Assembly (NCBI GenBank): GCA_047518265.1 | Contig: JAKZRG010000022.1 | Coordinates: 12,917 to 76,916 of the forward strand | DNA length: 64,000 nucleotides | From: Oceanospirillum sp047518265 | GTDB taxonomy: Bacteria > Pseudomonadota > Gammaproteobacteria > Pseudomonadales > Halomonadaceae | Direction of reading: 5' to 3' | In this document: one piece after another, positions 17,804-27,358 of the stretch | Layout of the letters: each line of letters starts with the position of its first letter | How positions within the stretch are numbered: the stretch's first letter is position 1 | Made by a program: the position numbers and the translations under genes | Notes under the pieces: generated by a model | Seen by the model: the letters and a program-made list of their open reading frames with translations, nothing else | The model's database searches: none | Told to the model about the DNA's origin: nothing

Positions 17804-20800
17804 ATGTCAGTGATCAATCGCATTGAGATCGCCAACCTGTTGAACAAACACGGTGATGTGGCCAGCCCTTGGGAACCCAAGATGCGCCATCTACTGCTGA
17901 ACTTGCACGGCCAATCCACCGCCATCAGCATGGAAAATGGTTTTGGTAAAACCACATTAAGTGATGCCCTGATTGGCATGCTATCCCGTGACCGAAAATT
18001 GATGTCCACCAGTCGCCGTAAGATGAGCCCGTCCCGTGTACAGGGACAAGAGCGACCTTGGAGTCATATCCGAGTAGAGTTTCGTAGCCATACGGGTAAA
18101 GAAGAGAATCAAGACGATCTGTTAGCCCAAGCCGGTGAAGAAGTCTCCGGTGAAGACTGGGTCTTTGGCATGTATGGTCACTGCGATGGTGACGGCCACT
18201 TTTATTATTATCAAGGCCGTTTGGAAGATTGCCGAGTTACAGATACCAGCTTAGACGGCAAAGTACGCCTATACAGCAACCGAGACTTTCTTAATGCGGC
18301 TCGTGCCTTGCGTGTGATTCGCCCCGGTACACGAGATGAATGGTTAGAATCCATTAGCCGTCATATCAGCCGTAAAGAACTGGAACAGCTGGCCAGTTTC
18401 CAGAAAGAAGGTGGTGCGGATAAGAGCCAGATCTTTAACGCCATTCGCCCTCGTCCCGGTGAAAAACCGGATCAAGCCTTTTTCTATGAGGTACTGGCAC
18501 CACAAATTCTGGCCGGAGCCACTCAGGGCGAAACCGACGAAGGTGAAGAGTTTATTGAAGAGGTGATTATTAACTCGGGACAAAAAGTCTCTGAACTGCG
18601 TCACCGTATTAATGCTGCCGAGCAGGATCAGCAAAGAGCCGAAAAAAAAGTCACCCAGCTACATGGCTTAAATGAGAAAGCCGCTGAGTTGCAAGAAGCC
18701 CGTAGCGAGCTAAGCCAACAGCAAGCCAAGATGGCTACCAGCCGAGATACCCTATTACATATTGCTCAGGCTCCCCTGCCCGGTATTCCGGTGAGCAGTG
18801 AAAATATCGAACAACAGCACCCGGCACTGGCCTTTGCGTTATTACCGGGACAAACCGAGCCCGTAGTGGCCGGTAGCCTGATCGCCAAGCTGTTATCGGT
18901 GACCTTAGCTCGCGCCCAAGCCTATATGGATCAATCTGGCTTTAGCGGCAACCCTACTCGTCGTTTGCTGCATCACCCTGCTGCTCGTTGGGTGGGTGAT
19001 CGTAAGGTGAATACCTATCCTCTGGAGAAAACCCGTCAGCTCATAGCCGACAGCCATAACTTTGAGGATGATGCTGCACGACTGGAAGCCCTACAAACCC
19101 TAGAAGATGCCTGTGACACCTTCTTGGACTGGGACAGTAATCAGGCAAGAGAGGACTTCCTAGCGGATCAGCTGTTTTTGAATAACAGTTTGCAAGAGCT
19201 AACGGATAGCGAAAATCGCTTAGAGCAACATGAGCAAGAGAAAGAGTCTCTGGCCAGCCGTTCCCAAGCCTTTATCGATAACCAAAGCTACTATCGGGAT
19301 GCCCTAAGCGAAGGCCTATTCAGTGAACAAGAACTGGAAAGCCCAGAGCTAACAGAACAAAGCTGTGCCAAAGAAGCGGAACAGGCACAACAGCGACTGA
19401 GCGAACACCAACGTAAAACCGGACAACTGGAACAAGCAGAACAGTGGTGGCAAACCTTTAGTGATTTGCACCCTAATAATGCACCTCAGGACTTATTAGC
19501 TGAAAAAGAAGCCCGACATCAGGAACTGATGGCAAATCAACAGCAGCTTGAAGAAAGCCTGCAACAGCAAAATAGCGATATTCAACGGTTACAACAAACC
19601 TTGGCTCAGGAGCAGCAACAGCAGCACCGTTTGGAAACCGAGCTTAATCAACTGGAACAAAACCGCACCGCATACGACGCCTTCTGCCAACAACACCCAG
19701 AACAGTCACCGGCCGGTTTTATTCAGCGTATTCAACAGGAATATCAAACCCTACAAGCTCAAAAACAACCGGCTGAACAGGCTCTAAATGATGCTCGTCA
19801 GCAACTCAAACAACTGCAACCTTTGGCTCTGCAACGGGATCGTTTCCAACAACTGTTTGCGGATGCCAAACCTGTCGGTTTAAAAGAAGAACTGCTCAAT
19901 ACTGAACGCAGTCTGCAACAACAGCTGGAACAACTGAATAGCGAAGAGAGGCAATACACCGCACTCAACCAAGCTTGGCTGACCTATCGCCAACAAAACT
20001 CGGATAAAACACCAAAGCAGTGGCTGAGCTTTGCTCAACAGCGTTACCCGGCGGTGCTAACAGAGCTGGAACAAACCCGTAAGGAACTGCCTCGTCTGGA
20101 GCATTACTTACAGCATCTAGACACTAACCCTCTGGCGGCCAGCGAGCAGGAGCAAAAAGCTCTGGCGCTGCTGCAACAGGAAGGCTTTACGGTGCAACCT
20201 CTTCATTCCAGCTTGTCTGAGATTGCTGCGGGTTCACAAACATCCGACAACCACCAAGCACAAAAACAACGCTGGCTCACTCAAGCGGCCGCCTTTTTGT
20301 TTGCACCTGTATTACCGGATAACGAACAAGCCGCACGAGCCATTAAACTGCTACTGCAAAAACAGTTTCATCTACCGGTTTTCAGTCAAAGTGAACTGGA
20401 GGACTGCGCTAGAGACAACCGGGATATTTTAGGTTCTGTACAAGGCTGCGAGACTCTGGCCGTAAAAGCCGCCACCGATCCCGATAGCATCAATCAGCTA
20501 CGAGAGCAGGTACAGGAGAGAATCGAGCGGCTTCAGGAACAGCAGGAACAACGGATACTGGAACAGCAGCTATACGATCCTTACGGTGAATCCTTTGCTA
20601 CTGTAGAACAAGCCGCTAAAGCCGTTGCTGACAATGCAGAAAAGCGCTTACAAGCCGTTGAGCAACAACTAACGGAGATAGAAGCCGAGCAAGCACTCTT
20701 ACAGCAACAGATTAAACCTGATGCACTGGCCACTATCAGTGACTACCAGCACTATCTTGAGCTGGGTGGCGATACCTGCCTGACGGAAGCCCTTGAGACG

Positions 20801-22690
20801 ATTAAAGAACAGGAACTGATACTCCAACCTCTTTCTCCTCGTATTTTAGAGCTGGAACAGGTGCTGCATCAATCACAACGCCAAGCGTTAGAAGCGGAAA
20901 ACTACGTGCAAGCCGGTGGTGAACAGCACTATCAAACCTTACAGAACCAGCAAGCGGCCAATAGCCTAAAACTTGCTCAACTGGAAGAACAGCAGAACCA
21001 ACAGAGTGAGAAACAGGAGCAGCAACAGAAGCAACTGCAGACCATTCAGCGCCAATTACAACAGATCTTCGCCGATGGTGAACAGGCACGCCTACAGCGC
21101 CTAAGCCAATATCTCAATTCCGGCGAACAGTTGTTTATGGCCGAGCGCCAGCACAATGAACAGCAACTGCTTAACGCCCAAGAGAGAGCCACCCGCCGGG
21201 TACGCTGGAACTTCCAACGCATCAGGGAATATCTGGCCTTGCGGGGGGACAGTGATAATGATCAGGGGCTGGATAAAAATCTGGCAACACTGGATCAAAT
21301 CATCCGCCAGTTAAAACAGGATAGAAAAGAGCTGCAACAACGTATCGAACAGCTCAGAAACAGTATCAGTCAATCAGAACAGGTGATGAAACTTACCGAC
21401 GAGCTGGCAATGGAATGGTTGGAACAACTACGTGAGCTGGAATTTAATGCCGCGCATATTATTCCTCTGACTGACAATATTGAAGATAGCGAGCTCTATC
21501 AGCTGTTCAACCAATATCAGCAGCAATACCAACAAGAAGACAGCGACCTAGATGCCCTGAGTATCCTACAAGCTCGTCTGATTGAACGCCTGAGAGATGA
21601 ACAGCTGAACGAAAGAGGCAAAGACCTGACCCGTCAGGAGAAGTTGATCCAGCAACTGCACGACCAACTGACCAAGCAGTTAAAGCAAGCGCTAACAGAA
21701 ACCAAGCTATTCAACGCCACAGAAAAAGCTCGCTTAACCGCACTGGAAAACTTTGAAGATCAGGCGATTACCGACCTTCAAGCTCTGGAAGTCACCCTAC
21801 AGAGCCAATTACAGCAGCACCTTAGTCGAGTAGAACAGCTGAAAGATTCCCAAAATCAGGTGGAAGCCGGTCTGCAGGAACGCCTCAGCCGTATCATTGC
21901 CGATGCAGCCGGTAACTTACAGATTCTAAAACGTGTGGTTCGCAGCCATGGCAGCGTTGAAGGCGCCCATTTTGATATTCAAGCGGAAGTGATTGCCGAA
22001 ACGGTTATTCAAGAGATGGTTGCAGGCCTACTCAGTGAAATTGAAACTCACCAAGAGGTCAGCCGTAAACGCCAACAACAGAACCCGGAAAGCTACAGCG
22101 AAGAGAAACAGCAAAAAGAACTGCAAGAGCTGATTCGCCGCCGTATCTACCGTTCCCTGTTCCGTAATATCATCATCCGCCTACGTCATACCGCTATTCG
22201 CGCACACGGCCGCTTATTTAGCCTTAACGAACAGATGAGTGAAGGACAACGGGAAGCCGTCTCCCTCATGTGGTTGGTCAAACTGTCCGAATTTGCCATC
22301 GAACGAGATATGCGTCTCGTGGCCAGTCCAAAACGTAAACGGGAGCAAGCCAGCCGGGAAAGCGTGATCATTCTCGATGGTCTATTCAGTAAGCTCTCCC
22401 ATAAAAAGCTGATTGAAGACTCCTTGGAGTCCCTACGTAATACCCGTGGACGCTTCCAGATGATCGGCCTGATTCATAACCCCAACTATGAAAACGACCC
22501 TAGCATCTTCCCAAGCTATCTGGTCGGCAGTGTTATTGGCGGCCGTAACGGCCAAGGAGGACATGTGATCGTACGGGATGGCAAACCGGATCAAGCCAGC
22601 AACGACGAGCAGGCTGGAGAGGCTAGCGTCTTTCAGTTGCAGGTTTCTCGGCCTGAAAAGGATACAGAAGAGCAAGAAACAGGGAGTTGA
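17804..22690 (+). CDS. Condensin SMC ATPase, divergent MukB/MksB/JetC-like
   Basis: A 1628-residue protein with SMC layout. The N-terminal head has a P-loop at residues 43-50 (MENGFGKT). A coiled coil from about 280 and a very long Gln-rich one from about 470 lead to a globular break at roughly 820-915 (FLFAPVLPDNEQAARAIKLL, LPVFSQSELEDC) that looks like the hinge. A return coiled coil reaches about 1400, and the C-terminal head has signature MSEGQ (1478-1482) and Walker B SVIILDG (D1525). The usual first Gly of the P-loop is Met, and the Glu after the Walker B Asp is Gly. RBS CAGGAG overlaps the end of the upstream gene. No JetD-type nuclease gene is adjacent. Confidence 0.78.
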   Translation: MSVINRIEIANLLNKHGDVASPWEPKMRHLLLNLHGQSTAISMENGFGKTTLSDALIGMLSRDRKLMSTSRRKMSPSRVQGQERPWSHIRVEFRSHTGKEENQDDLLAQAGEEVSGEDWVFGMYGHCDGDGHFYYYQGRLEDCRVTDTSLDGKVRLYSNRDFLNAARALRVIRPGTRDEWLESISRHISRKELEQLASFQKEGGADKSQIFNAIRPRPGEKPDQAFFYEVLAPQILAGATQGETDEGEEFIEEVIINSGQKVSELRHRINAAEQDQQRAEKKVTQLHGLNEKAAELQEARSELSQQQAKMATSRDTLLHIAQAPLPGIPVSSENIEQQHPALAFALLPGQTEPVVAGSLIAKLLSVTLARAQAYMDQSGFSGNPTRRLLHHPAARWVGDRKVNTYPLEKTRQLIADSHNFEDDAARLEALQTLEDACDTFLDWDSNQAREDFLADQLFLNNSLQELTDSENRLEQHEQEKESLASRSQAFIDNQSYYRDALSEGLFSEQELESPELTEQSCAKEAEQAQQRLSEHQRKTGQLEQAEQWWQTFSDLHPNNAPQDLLAEKEARHQELMANQQQLEESLQQQNSDIQRLQQTLAQEQQQQHRLETELNQLEQNRTAYDAFCQQHPEQSPAGFIQRIQQEYQTLQAQKQPAEQALNDARQQLKQLQPLALQRDRFQQLFADAKPVGLKEELLNTERSLQQQLEQLNSEERQYTALNQAWLTYRQQNSDKTPKQWLSFAQQRYPAVLTELEQTRKELPRLEHYLQHLDTNPLAASEQEQKALALLQQEGFTVQPLHSSLSEIAAGSQTSDNHQAQKQRWLTQAAAFLFAPVLPDNEQAARAIKLLLQKQFHLPVFSQSELEDCARDNRDILGSVQGCETLAVKAATDPDSINQLREQVQERIERLQEQQEQRILEQQLYDPYGESFATVEQAAKAVADNAEKRLQAVEQQLTEIEAEQALLQQQIKPDALATISDYQHYLELGGDTCLTEALETIKEQELILQPLSPRILELEQVLHQSQRQALEAENYVQAGGEQHYQTLQNQQAANSLKLAQLEEQQNQQSEKQEQQQKQLQTIQRQLQQIFADGEQARLQRLSQYLNSGEQLFMAERQHNEQQLLNAQERATRRVRWNFQRIREYLALRGDSDNDQGLDKNLATLDQIIRQLKQDRKELQQRIEQLRNSISQSEQVMKLTDELAMEWLEQLRELEFNAAHIIPLTDNIEDSELYQLFNQYQQQYQQEDSDLDALSILQARLIERLRDEQLNERGKDLTRQEKLIQQLHDQLTKQLKQALTETKLFNATEKARLTALENFEDQAITDLQALEVTLQSQLQQHLSRVEQLKDSQNQVEAGLQERLSRIIADAAGNLQILKRVVRSHGSVEGAHFDIQAEVIAETVIQEMVAGLLSEIETHQEVSRKRQQQNPESYSEEKQQKELQELIRRRIYRSLFRNIIIRLRHTAIRAHGRLFSLNEQMSEGQREAVSLMWLVKLSEFAIERDMRLVASPKRKREQASRESVIILDGLFSKLSHKKLIEDSLESLRNTRGRFQMIGLIHNPNYENDPSIFPSYLVGSVIGGRNGQGGHVIVRDGKPDQASNDEQAGEASVFQLQVSRPEKDTEEQETGS

Positions 22691-22745
22691 TGGGGTCGAT
22701 AAATAGGGGCAGATAAAATCTGCCTCTATACTTTCAACGAGCAGT

Positions 22746-24914
22746 CTATAGAGACTCCCATGACAATTGGGGGGACAAAACATCATCCAGCTCTATAGGC
22801 ACACCATATGTCCCTACAAGCAATAACTCATCATTCGCATTGTAGGTTTGATATACGCCATGCTCTATGTCGCCATCAGCACCAAGATCTTCTTCATAGC
22901 GTATCATATTTTCATTGCCATTATATTCCCAGTAATAGGTGTAATCAGCACGTTCTTCTATAAAAGAATCGTAATAAAGCCAAGAGGTACTATCAGGATC
23001 CTGAGCATAATAAGAAGTATCACTGGTATTATCCCAATGTTCTTTAACCTTATTACCTTGTGAATCGTACTCATAGCTCAACGTGTAATAACTATATACA
23101 AGGAGGGAGGCCTGCTCGGTATCTATTACATTAAATTTTTCTTGTATAACATTACCCAAATCATCATATTCAAAATCCCAGCTGTGGACTATTCCATACT
23201 CGTCACGATCACTTTCCAGATGGGAAATATTGCCTTGCTCATCATACTCGCAAACAAAATATTCTGTACTATCAAAAATACCATCGTTATTTACATCTTT
23301 ATCGCGACTAACTGTATTACCATGACTATCATATTCATAAGCCCATCGAGTAACCGAGTTTCCCCCATTACTACCTAATTCAGGATATATAGTTTCTTCA
23401 AAAACTAAACTATCACGATCATCATATTTATACCGACTCTGAAAATCTAAAATACCATCTGCATTATCGTCTCCCGTTTGTAAGGTGATCAGGCCTCTTG
23501 AATTATACTCAATCAGGCTAATACTATCCGTTACACCATCACCATCAGAATCAACGCTTTCTTCTTTACCAATTAGCCTTCCCCATAGGTCATAACTATA
23601 GTCGATCGTAAGATCTATGATACCGTCACTGGCCTCATCAAAAGTCTCCTGAACCAGCCGGCCTTTCTCATCATAGCTTTTATCTCTGAGGTTCAGTAAC
23701 AAACCGTAATTGCTACCATCAACCAGGCCTTGACTTTCTGATAACTCACCATTAATGCTCACAACCTCAAGCGTATCGATATCCTCTACTCTACTAGGGC
23801 CTGTCAAATCACCATCAGCAGAAAAATCTTGTATAAGCTTATTTGATAGGTCGATATAATACTCAAGCTCGTGAGAGTTATAACTAATATCTTTTATCAA
23901 TCCTGATGCAGCGTACATAGCCAGCATGCCATTAAAGGAAGTATCCGATTCTGCTAGTAAGCTAGTAAAAACATTGGCAACTGCTACCTTGTTATTTAAT
24001 GTCACCAAGTCTTTACCAGATACCCAGCTTGTAACCGCTAACGCAATTTCAGCCAATGAAGCTTCATTGTTACTCAGCTTACTCAGGTAAAAATCTATCC
24101 CTTCTTGGGTTATTGGCCCATTAAAAGCATTATTAAATAAACTTATCAAACGGCTTTCATTATCATCCAATAAATAAGCACTTCCATGCTTCAAACTGGA
24201 TTCATCAGAATTACCAAAGGAATTAACTATAGAGGAAGCATCGCCTCCAGCCTCGTCCAAACGCCCAACCCAGTAGGCTAACCCTTCAGGATCTGCTGGG
24301 CGGCCATAAAGAGAGATATAGAGCATTTGAATAGTATCAGCATAATCTTTCTGGTCTTTGATCAGATAATGTTCTAACCCAGCAGTAAACTCAGTACCCA
24401 TTAAACCGGAGTCTTGAATATAAGACTGAAGGTTTGAACTGTCCGTTCCTACATTACCCACGACACTAGCAGCTACATCAATGGCTGTTTCAAAAGACAA
24501 AGTAAATCTATTTTCAGCGATCTCTTGTGTGAGTGCGTTAGCAACATAAGTTTTATTATTTAATGCATTAAGATCCTCACCAGAGGCCTGACTAAGCATT
24601 ATTTCAGCTACATCAGATAGCTCCATCTCACCAGATTCCAAAGCATTGAGATATATTGATCGCTCTTCTTGTTCTGGATATCTATCAAAAGCATTATTAT
24701 AAAAAATAGAGATTAAGCTACTATTGCTTCGGTTATTCACAACATCAAAAAACGATTCATCAGAGTATACAAAATGAGGCAAAATCTCAGATATATTACC
24801 GCTAGCGTGTTCCAAACGCCCGGTCCAGTAAGTCAATCCATCAGGGTCAGCGGCACGCCCGTAATAGGTTATATAGAATTGTTGAATGGTATCGAGATAG
24901 GTCTGTTCTGACAT
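22746..24914 (-). CDS. DUF4214 domain protein with YD-type and D-x-D-x-DG repeats
   Basis: It starts MSEQTYLDTIQQFYITYYGR. Two DUF4214 blocks share the motif YxxYYGRxADPxGLxYWxxRL (near residues 10-35 and 195-225). The C-terminal half alternates YD-like strands (YEYDSHGNTVSRDKD) with calcium-loop-like segments (DSDGDGVTD, DDNADGILD, DVNNDGIFD). No signal peptide is visible; many DUF4214 proteins are exported by type I secretion or are surface-associated, but no RTX nonapeptides are seen. The ATG at 24914 is preferred over an upstream start at 24995 because the domain begins there. AT-richer than its neighbours, so it may be acquired. Confidence 0.75.
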   Translation of the reverse strand: MSEQTYLDTIQQFYITYYGRAADPDGLTYWTGRLEHASGNISEILPHFVYSDESFFDVVNNRSNSSLISIFYNNAFDRYPEQEERSIYLNALESGEMELSDVAEIMLSQASGEDLNALNNKTYVANALTQEIAENRFTLSFETAIDVAASVVGNVGTDSSNLQSYIQDSGLMGTEFTAGLEHYLIKDQKDYADTIQMLYISLYGRPADPEGLAYWVGRLDEAGGDASSIVNSFGNSDESSLKHGSAYLLDDNESRLISLFNNAFNGPITQEGIDFYLSKLSNNEASLAEIALAVTSWVSGKDLVTLNNKVAVANVFTSLLAESDTSFNGMLAMYAASGLIKDISYNSHELEYYIDLSNKLIQDFSADGDLTGPSRVEDIDTLEVVSINGELSESQGLVDGSNYGLLLNLRDKSYDEKGRLVQETFDEASDGIIDLTIDYSYDLWGRLIGKEESVDSDGDGVTDSISLIEYNSRGLITLQTGDDNADGILDFQSRYKYDDRDSLVFEETIYPELGSNGGNSVTRWAYEYDSHGNTVSRDKDVNNDGIFDSTEYFVCEYDEQGNISHLESDRDEYGIVHSWDFEYDDLGNVIQEKFNVIDTEQASLLVYSYYTLSYEYDSQGNKVKEHWDNTSDTSYYAQDPDSTSWLYYDSFIEERADYTYYWEYNGNENMIRYEEDLGADGDIEHGVYQTYNANDELLLVGTYGVPIELDDVLSPQLSWESL

Positions 24915-25097
24915 AAAGTTGCCTGTTAATCCTTTAATGAAGCGGCAGCATAATAGATCAGAATGATATTGTCGAAAAATAGTATAAAAGCACAAAACGG
25001 GGAGGCGACTACATGACTTACCTTAATTTTCAAATAGTTAAGTCATGTAGCAAAATAGAGCAGGGATACTAGAGAGCGTATTAACCGATACGATACC

Positions 25098-25604
25098 TTA
25101 AGCTGCTACCTCAGCCATCTTCAAAATACTGATTCTGGAAAAAACACACAGCCCTGAATCACCTTCTGAAATTGGCTGGCTCTCACTATCCTGAGGATCA
25201 ATAAGGTATTCCAGAACAACACTAGTATTGTCTTCAACCCGAAGACAAGTATCCAGCAAGCTTGGCATCATATCGTGACAAGCCTGAGAGCCAATACTGA
25301 TTGGGGACTGGTCTTGTTCTGACTTAGAGACGTAGCTTAGCTGGCAATAGGTTTCATTCTCTAAAGAATAGGCTTGAATACCTGTGCTGGTTGTATCCAT
25401 GCCTGATGCGGCACTAGCGGTTATATGGTAAATACCTTGTTTTAGATGGATAGCACCGGTATCCGGGCATAGCTGAATACTTTCACCTTGCTCACTATCA
25501 ACATGGTTAAAAATACGAACATTGGCCCCAGGTTGAAGGCTGGTGCGTTTATTTGAATATTCTGAGTAAACTGCAAATTCATTAACCATGGCGATACAAC
25601 ACAC
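25098..25604 (-). CDS. Hypothetical protein
   Basis: Up to 168 residues from a GTG at 25604, or 163 from the ATG at 25589 (MVNEFAVYSEYSNKR); neither has a clear ribosome-binding site. The body looks like a single beta-sandwich domain (GANVRIFNHVD, HLKQGIYHITASAAS, TSVVLEYLID, CVFSRISILKM) with five or six cysteines and no signal peptide. The beta pattern recalls C1q/TNF-like jelly-roll domains, but I do not recognise the family. It lies 180 bp upstream of the DUF4214 gene on the same strand and could be co-transcribed. Confidence 0.55.
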   Translation of the reverse strand: MCCIAMVNEFAVYSEYSNKRTSLQPGANVRIFNHVDSEQGESIQLCPDTGAIHLKQGIYHITASAASGMDTTSTGIQAYSLENETYCQLSYVSKSEQDQSPISIGSQACHDMMPSLLDTCLRVEDNTSVVLEYLIDPQDSESQPISEGDSGLCVFSRISILKMAEVAA

Positions 25605-26069
25605 TTTTTTATTATTGGTTGGATGCTTAATTCCGAGATATGACTAAGGAGCCTCTGAAGGCCTGAGCCAGAAAGTACTTCTTCAGAGACTCCCTAGAGT
25701 ATGTTTCTTTTTAAAATCATGGTAAATGACGTTTAACGTCATAAAACAAGTCGTTTCTAATATTTCTGCCCTTATCGATCTATTTCCGTCTCTTCACATT
25801 CTTTTCACATCCCAGCCTATAACCTCTTAACCCATCGATGATTAAGCCCGTAGATATCAGCAGGCCAGCCTTAAGCTTTTGTTAATGTTGCCGTGCTCTA
25901 ATCAAAAAATAGAAATGTGATGACGATTAAGGCAACCGAGTGATAGTCGCAATATTCTCTGACTGCAAATCAGAGAATATCGAAATAATTTGGCTTGGTT
26001 GCAAAAAACATCATAAAAACGAAAACACCGCATGTTTTAGTCGATCTCGACTATCACAGAAAAGTGAGT
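25590..26069. other. Intergenic region with three inverted repeats, about 480 bp
   Basis: No gene is seen. It holds the hairpin repeat at 25646-25695 (separate entry), a palindrome ATGACGT-TTA-ACGTCAT at 25726-25742, and a 29 bp stem-loop with 11 bp arms (ATATTCTCTGA/TCAGAGAATAT) at 25952-25980 just upstream of the PAP2 gene. The last two could be operator sites. Confidence 0.55.
25646..25695 (-). repeat. Hairpin-forming dispersed repeat, copy 1
   Basis: GGAGCCTCTGAAG at 25648-25660 pairs with CTTCAGAGACTCC at 25681-25693 (one mismatch). The stretch 25665-25693 is identical over 29 bp to the reverse complement of 38117-38145. Confidence 0.75.
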
Positions 26070-26780
26070 ATGGGGATTAGGATGTTAAAACACTGTCAGA
26101 AAGGTTTTTCCTATTTGGGTTTTGCCTCTTATAGTTTTCTGTTCTTTGCGGCGTTATTCAGCTTATGGCCAGAGCTAGACATACTGGTCACTGGCTATTT
26201 TTTTGATCGAGTGACGGTTAGTTTTCCAGCCAATGACAACGCTTTTGTGCAATTTATCTATTGGCTATTTAAAGATATGCCCATTGTTATTGTCCCTTTA
26301 TTACTGGCTCTCAGTATTTTTCCCTTATTTAAAGCCTGCCCTGAGCGCTATAAAAACCATCAACGTAAGTCCGTCTTTATGCTTATATTCCTGTTGTTTG
26401 GGCCTGGCATTCTGGTACACACAGGATTTAAAGATAACTGGGATCGTGCGCGGCCAAGAAATGTCGTAGAGTTTGGTGGCAGTCAGAGCTTTACCTCACC
26501 TTTAGTCGTGAGCGATCAGTGTGAGAAAAACTGCTCTTTTGTCAGTGGACATGCAGCAATGGGTTTTGCCTTTATCGCTCTTGGCTGGGTATTAAATAGT
26601 CGAGCATGGCTGATGATGGGTATTGGTTTGGGGCTATTTGTTGGCAGTATACGTATCATGCAGGGGGGCCACTTTCTAAGTGATATTATCTTTTCCGGTT
26701 ATATCTGTTATGCCTCTGCATGGGTCATTGCACGACTCCTGCTACATAAACCGGATTGGCCTATTTTCTCTCGTGAGTAA
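26070..26780 (+). CDS. PAP2 family membrane phosphatase
   Basis: About six membrane segments and the full phosphatase signature: KDNWDRARP (motif 1), CSFVSGHAAM (motif 2, catalytic His) and SIRIMQGGHFLSDI (motif 3). PAP2 enzymes dephosphorylate lipid phosphates such as undecaprenyl pyrophosphate or phosphatidylglycerophosphate, or act in lipid A modification; the substrate cannot be told. The ATG at 26070 is preferred; the frame is open from a TTG at 25995, but that extension is polar and lacks a ribosome-binding site. An ATG at 26082 is also possible. Confidence 0.85.
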   Translation: MGIRMLKHCQKGFSYLGFASYSFLFFAALFSLWPELDILVTGYFFDRVTVSFPANDNAFVQFIYWLFKDMPIVIVPLLLALSIFPLFKACPERYKNHQRKSVFMLIFLLFGPGILVHTGFKDNWDRARPRNVVEFGGSQSFTSPLVVSDQCEKNCSFVSGHAAMGFAFIALGWVLNSRAWLMMGIGLGLFVGSIRIMQGGHFLSDIIFSGYICYASAWVIARLLLHKPDWPIFSRE

Positions 26781-26812
26781 TTGTCCCAACAAATTAGTTT
26801 AACGGTAACGGG

Positions 26813-26914
26813 TACCATTCCCGATAATTTATTAATTATAACAATCTCCGAGTACGTCTAGGGTAGTCCGTCTTTTCCTTATTTTTCACCTATAAGGAAT
26901 TATCGGGATTGTTA
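26813..26914. repeat. MITE-like element with terminal inverted repeats, copy 2
   Basis: TACCATTCCCGATAA at the left and TTATCGGGATTGTTA at the right are imperfect inverted repeats around about 70 non-coding bp. The element has the same ends, size and internal TCTAGGG as 13391-13481. Confidence 0.65.
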
Positions 26915-26920
26915 TAATAA

Positions 26921-26953
26921 TTCGCGGATGCGCCTCTGGCTTATCCGCGCTAC
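26921..26953. repeat. REP-like palindromic repeat, copy 1
   Basis: A 33 bp element, TTCGCGGATGCGCC followed by TCTGGCTTATCCGCGCTAC, with inverted GCGGAT/ATCCGC arms. It differs at three positions from 36687-36719. It resembles REP sequences of other gammaproteobacteria and lies downstream of the PAP2 gene, next to MITE copy 2. Confidence 0.7.
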
Positions 26954-26966
26954 TTACTAGTGAGCC

Positions 26967-27272
26967 TTATCCAAACTCAGGTCGGAAAAAGCTACGCTCA
27001 TAACTGATAATACATCGAGTATCTTCCGCGTATTTAAAAGCGGCCATACATTCTTCATCCTGCATAGAGTCCTTTCGATACTGTTCATATTCAGCTAGAG
27101 AAGGGAATGTAAACAGCGCCAATGCAATATTATTGGTGCCTTCCGAAGGAAGGAAATAACCATGATGCTGACCACCAAACTTATTCACCAGTGGAATCCA
27201 TAGTTTGGCATAGTGTTCAAACTCTGCCAGTTTATAAGGATCAATCACATACTTCAGATAACAGGTCACCAT
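26967..27272 (-). CDS. NIPSNAP family protein
   Basis: A 101-residue protein with the dimeric ferredoxin-like NIPSNAP pattern: MVTCYLKYVIDPYKLAEFEHYAKLWIPLVNKFGGQHHGYF, then ALFTFPSLAEYEQYRKDSM. The family has no settled biochemical role in bacteria. GGAGATAAACC precedes the ATG. It ends close to the repeat cluster at 26.8-26.95 kb. Confidence 0.88.
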   Translation of the reverse strand: MVTCYLKYVIDPYKLAEFEHYAKLWIPLVNKFGGQHHGYFLPSEGTNNIALALFTFPSLAEYEQYRKDSMQDEECMAAFKYAEDTRCIISYERSFFRPEFG

Positions 27273-27358
27273 GGTTTATCTCCCTCTCTTGTTTAGGTCG
27301 GTATCCTACGAGTAATACCTTGAATCATTCCAAACCGCCAATACGACAGTTCTTTAAA

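Noticed and set aside
18344..18634. Open frames of 60-117 codons on the strand opposite the SMC gene and other long genes
   Set aside because: They lie wholly inside well-supported genes, lack ribosome-binding sites and show no protein family pattern.
15346..22690. Calling the three-gene operon a Wadjet anti-plasmid system
   Set aside because: No JetD-like Toprim nuclease gene lies on either side, and the upstream neighbour is a YbjQ gene. Without JetD the label is not supported.
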